From contig CAZNMO010000007.1 in NCBI GenBank assembly GCA_964574195.1, forward strand, positions 1 through 48,979: a stretch of 48,979 nucleotides of DNA. The letters are read 5' to 3'. This stretch comes from BRH-c25 sp964574195 (GTDB taxonomy: Bacteria > Bacillota > Clostridia > Lutisporales > Lutisporaceae). The notes under the pieces are model-generated. The model did no database searches. It was not told the DNA's origin and was given only the letters and a program-made list of their open reading frames with translations. Below, one piece after another: positions 41,280 to 48,914 of this stretch. Positions within the stretch are counted from its first letter, which is position 1; each line of letters starts with the position of its first letter. The position numbers and the translations under genes were made by a program.

Positions 41280-41349
41280 TTGCCAAGCACACATTTAATC
41301 AGATATTGAAAAAGTTACATATATTAAACTGTCTATCTGATGTGCCTAT
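41280..41349. repeat. Full copy of the ~70-bp dispersed palindrome
   Basis: TTGCCAAGCACACAT ... CTGATGTGCCTATC outer arms; middle TTGAAAAAGTTACATAT is identical or nearly so to copies at 31955 and 40256. Confidence 0.72.
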
Positions 41350-41427
41350 CTTCTATAAAAAAGGGATATGGGAACAGTTGTAGAATATTACAATCAAATA
41401 ATCTTGGTTAGCGGAGGGCAATAATTA

Positions 41428-41634
41428 GTGAGAACAAAAGAAGAAGATTATAAACTGGTTATAGAAAATATGAAGATTGTTGATAATCCTGAGAACCTTA
41501 AGTGTACATGCCCTCAAACAGCATGTGTATGGCACGGACGTTGCCGGGAATGTGTGGCAATACATAGATATCATAAGGATCATGTTCCTGAGTGCTTTCT
41601 GTCGATTTTCAATAATAATGAAGAAAATAAATAA
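41428..41634 (+). CDS. Small cysteine-rich protein (putative metal-binding, DUF6485-like)
   Basis: 68 residues starting at GTG 41428, nine nt after GGAGGG. The second half is dense in Cys and His: CTCPQTACVWHGRCRECVAIH then HKDHVPECF, giving six cysteines and three or four histidines, suited to one or two zinc sites. Small proteins with this C-x-C...C-x-HG-x-C-x-x-C pattern are widespread in Clostridia and have no known function. Single gene with its own terminator; it is the only rightward gene between 28.7 and 45.4 kb. Confidence 0.8.
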   Translation: MRTKEEDYKLVIENMKIVDNPENLKCTCPQTACVWHGRCRECVAIHRYHKDHVPECFLSIFNNNEENK

Positions 41635-41664
41635 AACTGTCCATTCGGACAGTTGTTTTCTTTT
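41635..41664 (+). terminator. Terminator of the Cys-rich protein gene
   Basis: 8-bp stem AACTGTCC / GGACAGTT (41635-41642, 41647-41654) with ATTC loop, then GTTTTCTTTT. Confidence 0.85.
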
Positions 41665-41725
41665 ATGGCGAAGAGAGAGGGATCCGAAGCCAGGAGAGTC
41701 GAACCCCTGTCCGAAAGTGTCCGGG
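41665..41725 (-). pseudogene. RNA-gene fragments: tRNA-Ser 3' end joined to a tmRNA-like T arm
   Basis: 41665-41688 differs at two positions from the 3' terminal 24 nt of the intact tRNA-Ser (46095-46118). Next to it, read leftward, is CAGGGGTTCGACTCTCCTG preceded by ACTTTCGGA, which resembles the T arm and 3' end of a tmRNA. Neither is a complete RNA gene. Confidence 0.5.
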
Positions 41726-41730
41726 TCTTA

Positions 41731-42201
41731 TCATTTGTATAAAGGTAAGACTGACATCACAGCTTCTCTGATTTCTTCATATCCGGTACATCTGCAGATA
41801 TTGGATTCCAGCCATTCCTCAATAGTTTCATCATCTGCATCCGGGCGATTGGTTACAAGCCCATGACAGTTCATTATGAAACCCGGAGTGCAATATCCGC
41901 ATTGAAAGCCTAGCTTTTCTACAAAAGCTTTTTGAATCGGTTCGCCCTCTAAGCCCTCAATGGTGACCACTTTATGCCCAACAGCTTCAACAGCCAGAAT
42001 AATGCAGGATTTAATGGGGATTCCATCCAAAAGCACAGTACATGCACCACAATCACCATTTTCGCATCCCGGCTTTGCTCCGGTCAGCCCAAGTTGTTCT
42101 CTCAGTACTCTGAGCAGGGTATCTGCTGACCTTACGATCAAGCTTCTCTCTTCGCCGTTAATGTTAAGCACTATTCCCGCCATCTCATTATATGCTGTCA
42201 T
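41731..42201 (-). CDS. Molybdenum hydroxylase small subunit, two [2Fe-2S] clusters
   Basis: 156 residues, usual length for the xanthine dehydrogenase/CO dehydrogenase small subunit. Ferredoxin-like cluster ligands in CENGDCGACTVL and the later Cys of PIKSC (about 43-65). The second cluster in the helical domain is at CGYCTPGFIMN and ICRCTGYEEI (about 100-145). It passes electrons between the Mo centre and FAD. Start overlaps the stop of the FAD-subunit gene by 4 nt (ATGA). Confidence 0.94.
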   Translation of the reverse strand: MTAYNEMAGIVLNINGEERSLIVRSADTLLRVLREQLGLTGAKPGCENGDCGACTVLLDGIPIKSCIILAVEAVGHKVVTIEGLEGEPIQKAFVEKLGFQCGYCTPGFIMNCHGLVTNRPDADDETIEEWLESNICRCTGYEEIREAVMSVLPLYK

Positions 42202-43037
42202 CTTCCTTCACCATCCAGTGTTTCCAGTATATTTCCCAATAAATTTCTTAATACAAACCTCTTATACTCGGCGGAGCCCTGAATGTTGCCCCAAATAGGA
42301 GCCGGCAGGTTATCTATCGCCTGCTCTATCCTTTGCTCCTTTGAAATGGTTTTATTGTTTATATCCTTCTCCATCTTTATAGATCTGAAAGGGAAAGGGC
42401 TGACTCCGCTGAATGCCATCCTGATGTTATTATCCTTTTTTAATGCAGCCATACTTATTAAAGGATAGCCTGTTTTTCCCTGCTTGGTTTTCTTTATACA
42501 TATGCAGGGCAAAGTGGAGTAGCTCATGTCAGTTATCAACCCGACGAGCAATTCACCTTCTTCCAATTGAAGCCTTTGCTTAAAAGCCTGATTTATCGGA
42601 GCCTTCCTTTTACCTTTTTTCCCATATATAACTACATTGCTTTCAGCAATTAGATGGCCTAAAACCGCTTCTTTATACATAATTTTACCACAGATATTTC
42701 CACCTACCGTTATCTTGTTGCGTGCCGTATGATCCGCGGCAAAGTCTGCAGTCTTGCTTATAAACGGAACAAGTTTGTTATCTGCTATGTGGGTAAGCGT
42801 AACTGCTGCTCCTATTACCAGTTGATTGTCTGTTACTCCATATACATTACACTCAGGAATATCTTTGATATCTATTACTGCCTTTGTAAATATATCATTT
42901 CTTCTGGCCATTGTGATAATTTCCGTACCGCCCGAATAATACAAGGGCTTCTTATTACTCTTACTGAGTTCACCATACAGCTTTACTGCCTCCCCTAATG
43001 AATCAGGCTTATAGTATTCAAAATCAAATGCTATCAT
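42198..43037 (-). CDS. Molybdenum hydroxylase FAD-binding medium subunit
   Basis: 279 residues. Typical N-terminus FDFEYYKPDSLGEAVKLYGEL; FAD-binding loops at YYSGGTEIITMARR (about 36-49) and around RNKITVGGNICGKI (about 105-118); C-terminal CO-dehydrogenase flavoprotein domain with AFSGVSPFPFRSIKMEKDIN. It accepts electrons from the Fe-S subunit. It overlaps the large-subunit gene by 14 nt. Confidence 0.92.
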   Translation of the reverse strand: MIAFDFEYYKPDSLGEAVKLYGELSKSNKKPLYYSGGTEIITMARRNDIFTKAVIDIKDIPECNVYGVTDNQLVIGAAVTLTHIADNKLVPFISKTADFAADHTARNKITVGGNICGKIMYKEAVLGHLIAESNVVIYGKKGKRKAPINQAFKQRLQLEEGELLVGLITDMSYSTLPCICIKKTKQGKTGYPLISMAALKKDNNIRMAFSGVSPFPFRSIKMEKDINNKTISKEQRIEQAIDNLPAPIWGNIQGSAEYKRFVLRNLLGNILETLDGEGR

Positions 43038-45366
43038 ATAATCCCCCCTCTTTTGTTCTCCAAATGAGTTCAGGAATTAACGGCAATTGGTTAAGGGGAA
43101 CCTGCGCCGCTCGCGACAGACTGTTTGCAAGTGCTGCCGGCATCCCGATCACGCCATGCTCTCCAATCCCTCTTGCGCCATATGGCCCTTCCATATGCGG
43201 AGTCTCAACAAAATCCACAAGATAATTCGGGTCCTCTCCGAACCTGTTAACTCTATATGTCCTAAATTGCTTGTTCTGAACAACACCCTTCTCAGTAAAC
43301 AAAAATTCTTCTCTGCCGGCAAAGCTTAACCCCATATTCATACCGCCCATGATCTGTCCCCTTGCCTGTCCCGGATTAATAACCTTACCGGCATCCACAA
43401 CACAAGCCGCCTTAATAATTCTATACGTATATTCCTTCCTATCAAACTCCACTTCAACCGCGGCTGCCCCCACATTCCATTCCGGACCCGGATTGCCTTT
43501 GCCGGTTTCAGGGTCTAGCTCCGTCATATTTTCTATAACATAGCTTCCTCTTCCGATAACCTGCCCTCCAATTGCTTTTCCATACTTATTCGTATGTCCG
43601 AATAAAATGCTGTTAACCTCTATTCCCTTTTGCGGGTAGGTACTTATAAATACTCTTCCCCCACCGATTTCCAGCTCAGCCGGTGAGCTTTCCAGAACAA
43701 CAGCAGCTATTCCCAACAGTTGATCAATGGCATCATCAGCAGCCCTCAAGACTGCCCTGCCAACAAGTAAAGTTGTTCTGCTTGCAGCTGTTTTCCAGTG
43801 ATCTGGAGCAGTTTGCGTATTAACATCTATTTTTACATGAATTTTATCTACATCGATTTTCATTTTTTCCGCTAATATCTGTGCCAAAGTCGTTTTAGTC
43901 CCCTGCCCTATTTCAACGGCAGGACAAATAAGGTTTATACTTCCATCCGGGTTAAAGGTTATTATAGCTCCCCCGCCTGCATCAACAGGTGTATTTGAAT
44001 TCTTCCAAAAGCAGCTTACGCCTGTTGCCCTCACTTTATTTTCGTCAACATCTGCTATTTCTCTTCCTCCGGATTGTATTAATTCAGTCAATTTTTGTAT
44101 GCACATCGGTAAGTTGCCCAAATTGCTTCTGTTCAACAAAGTCTGGGTGGCACTGGTATCTCCCGGCAAAATTGCATTCATTAATCTTAATTCTAAAGGA
44201 TCTATTCCAAGCTTATCAGATAACATATCCATGGTCCTATCGATTGCAAAAGTAAGCTCAGAATGTCCAAAGCCTCTGAAGGCTGCCGCATTGGGATGAT
44301 TTGTATACATGCATAATGAATCGCACCATACATTTTCAATATTGTACGGCCCTGTACAGTCTACCCCCGCTGCCCTGCTTATAATTACCGCCCTGTCTGA
44401 GTATGCGCCCCCGTCAAACAAATAAGTTATCTCTGCTGCAGTGAGTTTCCCTGTTCTTGTGCATCCAAGCTTGACCTTGGCATCGAGACCTATATGAACC
44501 GGAGCTGTAACCAAATCTTCTTCCCTTGTATCCGTAAGCTTGACTTGTCTTCCGCCAACTGCCCTTGAGCACAAATAAGCGATAGGCTCCAGGAATACAG
44601 ATGTTTTTCCGCCATAAGCCCCACCTACCAGGGGTACATTGACAATAATCTTGCCTGAATCGATATTAAACAAAAGACTTAAAAGCTTTTTAATATTAAA
44701 GGGTGCCTGAGAAGAAGAATAAATGATGACCCTGCCATCCGGCAGTATTTCTGTTCTTGCACACCTTGTTTCCATAGCAGCATGGTCTGAAGGCGGGAAG
44801 GAAAAGCTTGCTTCCACAGTTACACTGCTTTCACTCCAACCCTTGCTTATATCACCTTTTCTAATTTTTGTTCTGTTAGCTATATTTGTGCCTGCCACCG
44901 GAAAAACTTCATCTATAAGCTTATATTGACTAAGATTTTCATGAACCAGTGGAGCATCCTTTCTCAAAGCTTCACTTGGGGAATTCACCACTTCTAAAGG
45001 TTCATATTCCACCCTTATCAACTGAGCTGCTCTTTCAGCTTCAGCCTCAGTATCCGCAACCACAACCGCTACCGGTTCACCATTGTATCTCACTTTATCC
45101 ATCGCGATTAAGGGTCTGTCAAGAATAGTAGAGCCGATAAGCTGCGGATAATATTGCCCTGTTATCACAGCTCTGACTCCGGAAGCTTTTAATGAACTTT
45201 CATATTCAATAGACGTTATTTTTGCATGAGCATAAGGGCTTGTAACCATTCGTGCATGTAAAAGCCCTGGAATTTCATAGTCATTAGTATATTTTGCCAT
45301 ACCCGTTACTTTGTCTAAAGCCTCTTTCCTCTGCACACTTTTACCCAGCACTTTTAAACTATGCAT
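43024..45366 (-). CDS. Molybdenum hydroxylase large, molybdopterin-binding subunit (xanthine dehydrogenase family)
   Basis: 780 residues. N-terminal a/b hammerhead domain (VTGMAKYTNDYEIPGLLHARMVTSPYAHAKI); Mo-pterin contacts at VPLVGGAYGGKTSVFLEP, FRGFGHSELTFAIDR and EIGQGTKTTLAQILA; catalytic Glu in GARGIGEHGVIGMP near the C-terminus. It hydroxylates an aromatic N-heterocycle or aldehyde; the substrate pocket does not allow a firm choice between purine and other substrates. AAGGAG ribosome site. First of three tightly overlapping genes. No XdhC-type maturation gene or purine transporter lies next to it, so cofactor supply must come from elsewhere. Confidence 0.93.
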   Translation of the reverse strand: MHSLKVLGKSVQRKEALDKVTGMAKYTNDYEIPGLLHARMVTSPYAHAKITSIEYESSLKASGVRAVITGQYYPQLIGSTILDRPLIAMDKVRYNGEPVAVVVADTEAEAERAAQLIRVEYEPLEVVNSPSEALRKDAPLVHENLSQYKLIDEVFPVAGTNIANRTKIRKGDISKGWSESSVTVEASFSFPPSDHAAMETRCARTEILPDGRVIIYSSSQAPFNIKKLLSLLFNIDSGKIIVNVPLVGGAYGGKTSVFLEPIAYLCSRAVGGRQVKLTDTREEDLVTAPVHIGLDAKVKLGCTRTGKLTAAEITYLFDGGAYSDRAVIISRAAGVDCTGPYNIENVWCDSLCMYTNHPNAAAFRGFGHSELTFAIDRTMDMLSDKLGIDPLELRLMNAILPGDTSATQTLLNRSNLGNLPMCIQKLTELIQSGGREIADVDENKVRATGVSCFWKNSNTPVDAGGGAIITFNPDGSINLICPAVEIGQGTKTTLAQILAEKMKIDVDKIHVKIDVNTQTAPDHWKTAASRTTLLVGRAVLRAADDAIDQLLGIAAVVLESSPAELEIGGGRVFISTYPQKGIEVNSILFGHTNKYGKAIGGQVIGRGSYVIENMTELDPETGKGNPGPEWNVGAAAVEVEFDRKEYTYRIIKAACVVDAGKVINPGQARGQIMGGMNMGLSFAGREEFLFTEKGVVQNKQFRTYRVNRFGEDPNYLVDFVETPHMEGPYGARGIGEHGVIGMPAALANSLSRAAQVPLNQLPLIPELIWRTKEGGLYDSI

Positions 45367-45601
45367 AATTTGCTCCTTGAATTAATATTCTTTTACTTTT
45401 ATATATATTTTTATTTTTTTATTATTATGATTTTGGTCAAATCTTTACATCCTAAAAAACACAAAGCCCATTAACCTTTGCGTCTGGCATTCATTCCTTA
45501 AATACATATTGTTCATAATTAATCAGAAACTACTTCACATATTAACTTCCGATAAGAAACAAAATACCTTATGTAATTTAATTTAAAGAGAGGTGTAGAA
45601 A

Positions 45602-45814
45602 ATGACAGTTCAAAGTGACTTGAAAAAAGCTATAGCAGCAGCTGAAGCTGCAAAAGGTACTTATGCAATGGCAGCTGAAGCTACTGAAGATCAATCAGCA
45701 AAACAAAAGTACCAAGAAATGAGTGCAGACATGGATAAGCATCTGGAGTTTTTAAGCAGCCGTGGGCAGTACCTTGATAGTAACAATAGTTTGAATCAAC
45801 AACAGCAAGGATAG
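45602..45814 (+). CDS. DUF1657-type small protein
   Basis: 70 residues: MTVQSDLKKAIAAAEAAKGT, AEATEDQSAKQKYQEMSADMDKH, LSSRGQYLDSNNSLNQQQQG. The pattern (TV..LKKA, Ala-rich helix, QxAKxxY, RxxYL..N.LNQQQ) fits DUF1657, small helical proteins that occur in spore formers, often with spoVA genes. No spoVA gene is here. Ribosome site AGAGAGGTG. It diverges from the hydroxylase operon with about 235 nt between, and ends at a strong terminator. Confidence 0.8.
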   Translation: MTVQSDLKKAIAAAEAAKGTYAMAAEATEDQSAKQKYQEMSADMDKHLEFLSSRGQYLDSNNSLNQQQQG

Positions 45815-45848
45815 TAATGAGAGTAAGTGCATATTAAGTACAAAACAA

Positions 45849-45893
45849 AACCGCAACATTAGGTTTCGCCTAACTTTGCGGTTATTTTTTCTT
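45849..45893 (+). terminator. Terminator of the DUF1657 gene
   Basis: Outer stem AACCGCAA / TTGCGGTT (45849-45856, 45876-45883) and inner stem TTAGG / CCTAA with loop TTTCG, followed by ATTTTTTCTTTT. Confidence 0.9.
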
Positions 45894-45895
45894 TT

Positions 45896-45919
45896 ATGGC
45901 GGAGAGAGAGGGATTCGAA
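45896..45919 (-). repeat. 24-nt copy of the tRNA-Ser 3' end
   Basis: Identical to 46095-46118 (T-loop half, acceptor strand and CCA of the intact tRNA-Ser) in the same orientation, about 200 nt away. The following sequence is not tRNA. Together with 41665-41688 it brackets the molybdenum hydroxylase and DUF1657 genes. Confidence 0.8.
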
Positions 45920-46095
45920 GCCGGGTGGCCGGCAGCCATACTTGGTTAGTGGGTTTTGGTGCTTTTCCGGCAATCCAAATTTCTTGTCCATACTCACTAA
46001 TCGGCCATTCTTTGAGGGTTCTCACCCTCTCTCACTCAAAAATCAAAAAACCACAACGCCCGGATACCCAAGACATTGTGGCAATATATTCATAA

Positions 46096-46186
46096 TGGCG
46101 GAGAGAGAGGGATTCGAACCCTCGGACCGCGTTAACAGTCACACGATTTCCAGTCGTGCGCCTTCGACCAACTCAGCCATCTCTCC
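46096..46186 (-). tRNA. tRNA-Ser (anticodon GGA)
   Basis: Complete class II tRNA: acceptor GGAGAGA / TCTCTCC, D arm with GCTGAGTTGGTCGAAGGC, anticodon stem CACGA / TCGTG with loop CTGGAAA, long variable arm (about 18 nt), T arm GAGGG-TTCGAAT-CCCTC, discriminator G and encoded CCA. It reads UCC and UCU serine codons. It is the only intact RNA gene in the window and the probable integration target of the island to its left. Confidence 0.97.
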
Positions 46187-46216
46187 ATTAATTGAGCTGT
46201 TGCTCGTACTTAAGTA

Positions 46217-46245
46217 TTATACTAAATACCATGATAAATATCAAC
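46217..46245 (-). promoter_or_regulatory. Promoter of tRNA-Ser
   Basis: Leftward TTGATA (46245-46240), 17-nt spacer, TATAAT (46222-46217). Predicted start about 46210, some 24 nt before the mature 5' end. Confidence 0.85.
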
Positions 46246-46507
46246 AGGTATTTGTTTGCTGTTTTCATATTTTTTGTGTAAAATGAATGGATTGGCTTAA
46301 AGCTGGCAATTTTCATAATGAGGCTGTATCCTGCAAGCAGGTTATATAGGTTTCCTCAACTGTAAAAATACTTCAATCCCAGGCCTTTATATGATAAAGT
46401 ATTTATATCAATAAACAAAATCTTTTTAGTAAAAACCAAAAAGTTTCCGTATATATAATATATGAAATACAGCCAAAAGGCATACGACAGATGAGAGGGA
46501 AAATGCG

Positions 46508-47695
46508 ATGAAATTCACGATCGACAAGACACTTGTAAAATATAGTATCTATATAATAGTCCTGGCGACCATACTGTATGTCATTTATAGGATAGTGTCC
46601 AACCTGGAACTGATCCTGGGCACCATAATGGGGGCTTTGTCAGGGTTCCTTTCTGTGCTGACTCCGCTTATCATTGCCCTGCTGCTGGCATATCTGCTTC
46701 ATCCCATAGTCTGCTGGATAGAAGAGCATATAATGAACAGCAAGCGTTTTTCGAGGTTCAACGGCAAAAATCCTGATAAGCATCAGAAGCTGAAGCGTAC
46801 TCTCAGCGTCCTGCTTACATACATACTGGTTCTTGGGTTGATCGTGCTGCTGCTTTACAGCACCTATGCCATGATTGGCGGGCAGATAAGCAGGCAGGTG
46901 GATCTGAATGCGGTCATCAGCTCAATATCCAGCTACTCTGAAAGGTACAACCAGATATTTGAGCAGATGAAGGCCTGGCTGGAGAACAGCGGTCTGTCGG
47001 ATAACCTGAAGGAACAGCTTATAACTACCGTAGAAAGCGTAAATACACTGCTGGGCTCTGCAATTACTAATTCCTTCGAGCAGATAAGGAAATTCGGAAG
47101 CAATATGGTCAATATAGTCCTGGGCCTTATACTTGCCTTCTATCTACTCAAGGATCTGGACTTTTTCAAAAAGCTTTACAACGATACCATGTCTGTACTG
47201 ATAAAAAGGAAGGATAACCGCAAGCTGAAAAACCTTTTCAAGGATATCAATTTCATTATCTCAAACTTCATAAGGGGACAGCTGCTGGATGCGCTGATCG
47301 TCGGCATACTGTGCTCCATAGGGCTGTCGCTCATCCGACTGGACTTTGCGGTACTGATCGGTATGACTGCGGGTATATCCAATGTGATCCCTTACTTTGG
47401 CCCTATAATCGGCTCGATACCTGCGGTCATAGTAGGACTGCTCAGCGGAGACCCAATGAAGGCGCTGCTGGCAGTCGTCGTTCTGGTACTAGTGCAGCAG
47501 ATAGACAGCACCCTTATCTCCCCCAGGGTGGTGGGAGACAGTGTGGGGCTGCATCCGCTCTTCGTAATGCTGTCCATCATCATAGGCGGCGCATATTTCG
47601 GACTATGGGGGATGTTGCTGGCAGTACCTACAGCGGCGATAATAAAGATGTTTCTTATCCGTTGGATGGAGGAAAGAAAAGGCGTAGAGCAGTAA
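46508..47695 (+). CDS. AI-2E family transporter (PerM/YtvI-like membrane protein)
   Basis: 395 residues. Eight hydrophobic segments in the family's arrangement: three N-terminal helices (IYIIVLATILYVIYRIV; LSVLTPLIIALLLAYLLHPIV; LLTYILVLGLIVLLLYSTYAM), a soluble region of about 100 residues, then the conserved C-terminal half (NIVLGLILAFYLLKD, FIRGQLLDALIVGILCSIGLSLIRLDFAVLIGMTAGISNVIPYFGPIIGSIPAVIVGLL, SPRVVGDSVGLHPLFVMLSIIIGGAYFGLWGMLLAVP). Members include the AI-2 exporter TqsA and Na+/H+ antiporters, so the substrate cannot be inferred. Ribosome site GAGAGGG. Its stop codon lies in the loop of the shared terminator. Confidence 0.92.
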   Translation: MKFTIDKTLVKYSIYIIVLATILYVIYRIVSNLELILGTIMGALSGFLSVLTPLIIALLLAYLLHPIVCWIEEHIMNSKRFSRFNGKNPDKHQKLKRTLSVLLTYILVLGLIVLLLYSTYAMIGGQISRQVDLNAVISSISSYSERYNQIFEQMKAWLENSGLSDNLKEQLITTVESVNTLLGSAITNSFEQIRKFGSNMVNIVLGLILAFYLLKDLDFFKKLYNDTMSVLIKRKDNRKLKNLFKDINFIISNFIRGQLLDALIVGILCSIGLSLIRLDFAVLIGMTAGISNVIPYFGPIIGSIPAVIVGLLSGDPMKALLAVVVLVLVQQIDSTLISPRVVGDSVGLHPLFVMLSIIIGGAYFGLWGMLLAVPTAAIIKMFLIRWMEERKGVEQ

Positions 47696-47708
47696 GCTCT
47701 ACGCTTTT
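47682..47708. terminator. Bidirectional terminator holding both convergent stop codons
   Basis: Perfect 9-bp stem GCGTAGAGC / GCTCTACGC (47682-47690, 47696-47704), loop AGTAA, then TTTT; A-rich on the other side. The TAA of the transporter (47693-47695) lies in the loop and the TAG of the aminotransferase (47701-47699) in the right arm. Confidence 0.9.
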
Positions 47709-48850
47709 AATATTTTGTTTATGGCATCCACCGCATAGTTTATCTCTTCCATGGTATTGAAATGGCTGAAGCTGAAGCGTACTGTTCCCTGGGGGAAGGT
47801 CTCCAGTGTCTTGTGGGCAGACGGGGCGCAGTGCAGTCCGCACCTGGTGGCGATACCATACTGGCTGTCCAGCAGGTAGGATATCTCCGCATTGTCCCTC
47901 TCTGTGAAATCCAGTGAAACCACTGCCGTCCGTCCTTTTGTATCCTTCAAGCCTGCAAGCCTCACAGCCTTCAATCCGGATACTCCTTCTATAAATGTCT
48001 TCGTAAGCTCTAGCTCCCTGGCGTATATATTGTTCAAACCCTCTTCTTCCAGGTATTTCAGTGCTGCATTGAGCCCGAATATTCCCGGCAGGTTGGGTGT
48101 TCCCGCTTCAAATTTGTCAGGCAGGTAGTCCGGCTGCTCCTCGCTGTCCGAGAAGCTCCCTGTTCCTCCTGTTATGTATGGCTCCATGGCTTTAGCCAGT
48201 TTGTCGCCCACTATAAAGCCGCCTATGCCCTGAGGCCCCATAAGCCCCTTGTGGCCTGTAAAGGCAATGGCTCCCTCATTCAGCTCCCTGAAATCCAGCT
48301 CCAGGACCCCGGCGCTCTGGGCTGAGTCTACTATCAATTCTATCCCTCTGTCCCTGCAAAGCTTCGCCACCTGGTAAACCGGCATTATGGTCCCACATAC
48401 GTTGGAGGCATGGGTCATTATGACTGCTTTGGTGCTGCTCCTTATTTCCTTCTCCATATCCTCCGGTCTCAGCCTACCTGCTATATCACACTGCACTCTG
48501 GAAAATTCAACACCTATAGCCTTTAGCTGTGTCAGCGGCCGCATGACCGCGTTGTGCTCCATGGAGGTCACTATGCAGTGGTCTCCCGGCTTCAACAGCC
48601 CCTTCAGTATGAAGTTCAGGCTCTGGGTTATATTCTGGGTGAATATGACATTCTCCGGCTTGTTATAGTTGAAAAGCCCGCACAGCCGCTCCCTGGTGTC
48701 AAATACTGTCTCCTCTGCTGAAAGAGAGCTTTTGTACACGCCTCTTTTCACATTACAGCCTATATCCTCTATGAAATGCCTGACTGCCTCTCCCGTCCCC
48801 GGCGCTTTGGGATACAGGGTGGCGGCATTGTCCATATATACTCTGTCCAT
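47699..48850 (-). CDS. Class V aminotransferase, cysteine desulfurase-like
   Basis: 383 residues. Landmarks: VYMDNAATLYPKAP at the N-terminus, NITQSLNFILKGLLKPGD, SMEHNAVMRPL, MTHASNVCGTIMPV, VDSAQSAGVLELDF, PLP lysine in FTGHKGLMGPQG (about 200), KFEAGTPNLPGI, active-site-type cysteine in TRCGLHCAPSAHKTLETFPQGTVRFSFS (about 335-345). This fits the SufS/CsdA-like subgroup annotated as cysteine desulfurase family protein, which takes sulfur from cysteine. No suf or isc partner is adjacent. AGGAG ribosome site. A 17-bp palindrome about 48 nt upstream may be an operator. Confidence 0.9.
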   Translation of the reverse strand: MDRVYMDNAATLYPKAPGTGEAVRHFIEDIGCNVKRGVYKSSLSAEETVFDTRERLCGLFNYNKPENVIFTQNITQSLNFILKGLLKPGDHCIVTSMEHNAVMRPLTQLKAIGVEFSRVQCDIAGRLRPEDMEKEIRSSTKAVIMTHASNVCGTIMPVYQVAKLCRDRGIELIVDSAQSAGVLELDFRELNEGAIAFTGHKGLMGPQGIGGFIVGDKLAKAMEPYITGGTGSFSDSEEQPDYLPDKFEAGTPNLPGIFGLNAALKYLEEEGLNNIYARELELTKTFIEGVSGLKAVRLAGLKDTKGRTAVVSLDFTERDNAEISYLLDSQYGIATRCGLHCAPSAHKTLETFPQGTVRFSFSHFNTMEEINYAVDAINKILKA

Positions 48851-48897
48851 TCGATCACTCTCCTAATTGTATTGTAATATATCCCAAAGGTTTTCAC

Positions 48898-48914
48898 TAT
48901 TGATATTATCAATA
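48898..48914. promoter_or_regulatory. 17-bp palindrome TATTGATATTATCAATA upstream of the class V aminotransferase
   Basis: 8-bp perfect arms around one base. It lies 48 nt before the start codon, where a repressor could act. No clear -35/-10 pair could be placed with confidence. Confidence 0.4.

Noticed and set aside
29740..41349. CRISPR array made from the repeated 70-bp palindromes
   Set aside because: Copies are kilobases apart with genes between them, and differ from each other; no cas genes.
29740..41349. Retron or other reverse-transcriptase ncRNA built on the hairpins
   Set aside because: No reverse transcriptase gene in the window.
43024..45366. Purine-specific xanthine dehydrogenase or CO dehydrogenase
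   Set aside because: Pocket residues do not decide substrate; no purine genes or CO dehydrogenase signature (AYRCSFR) seen, so only the family is claimed.
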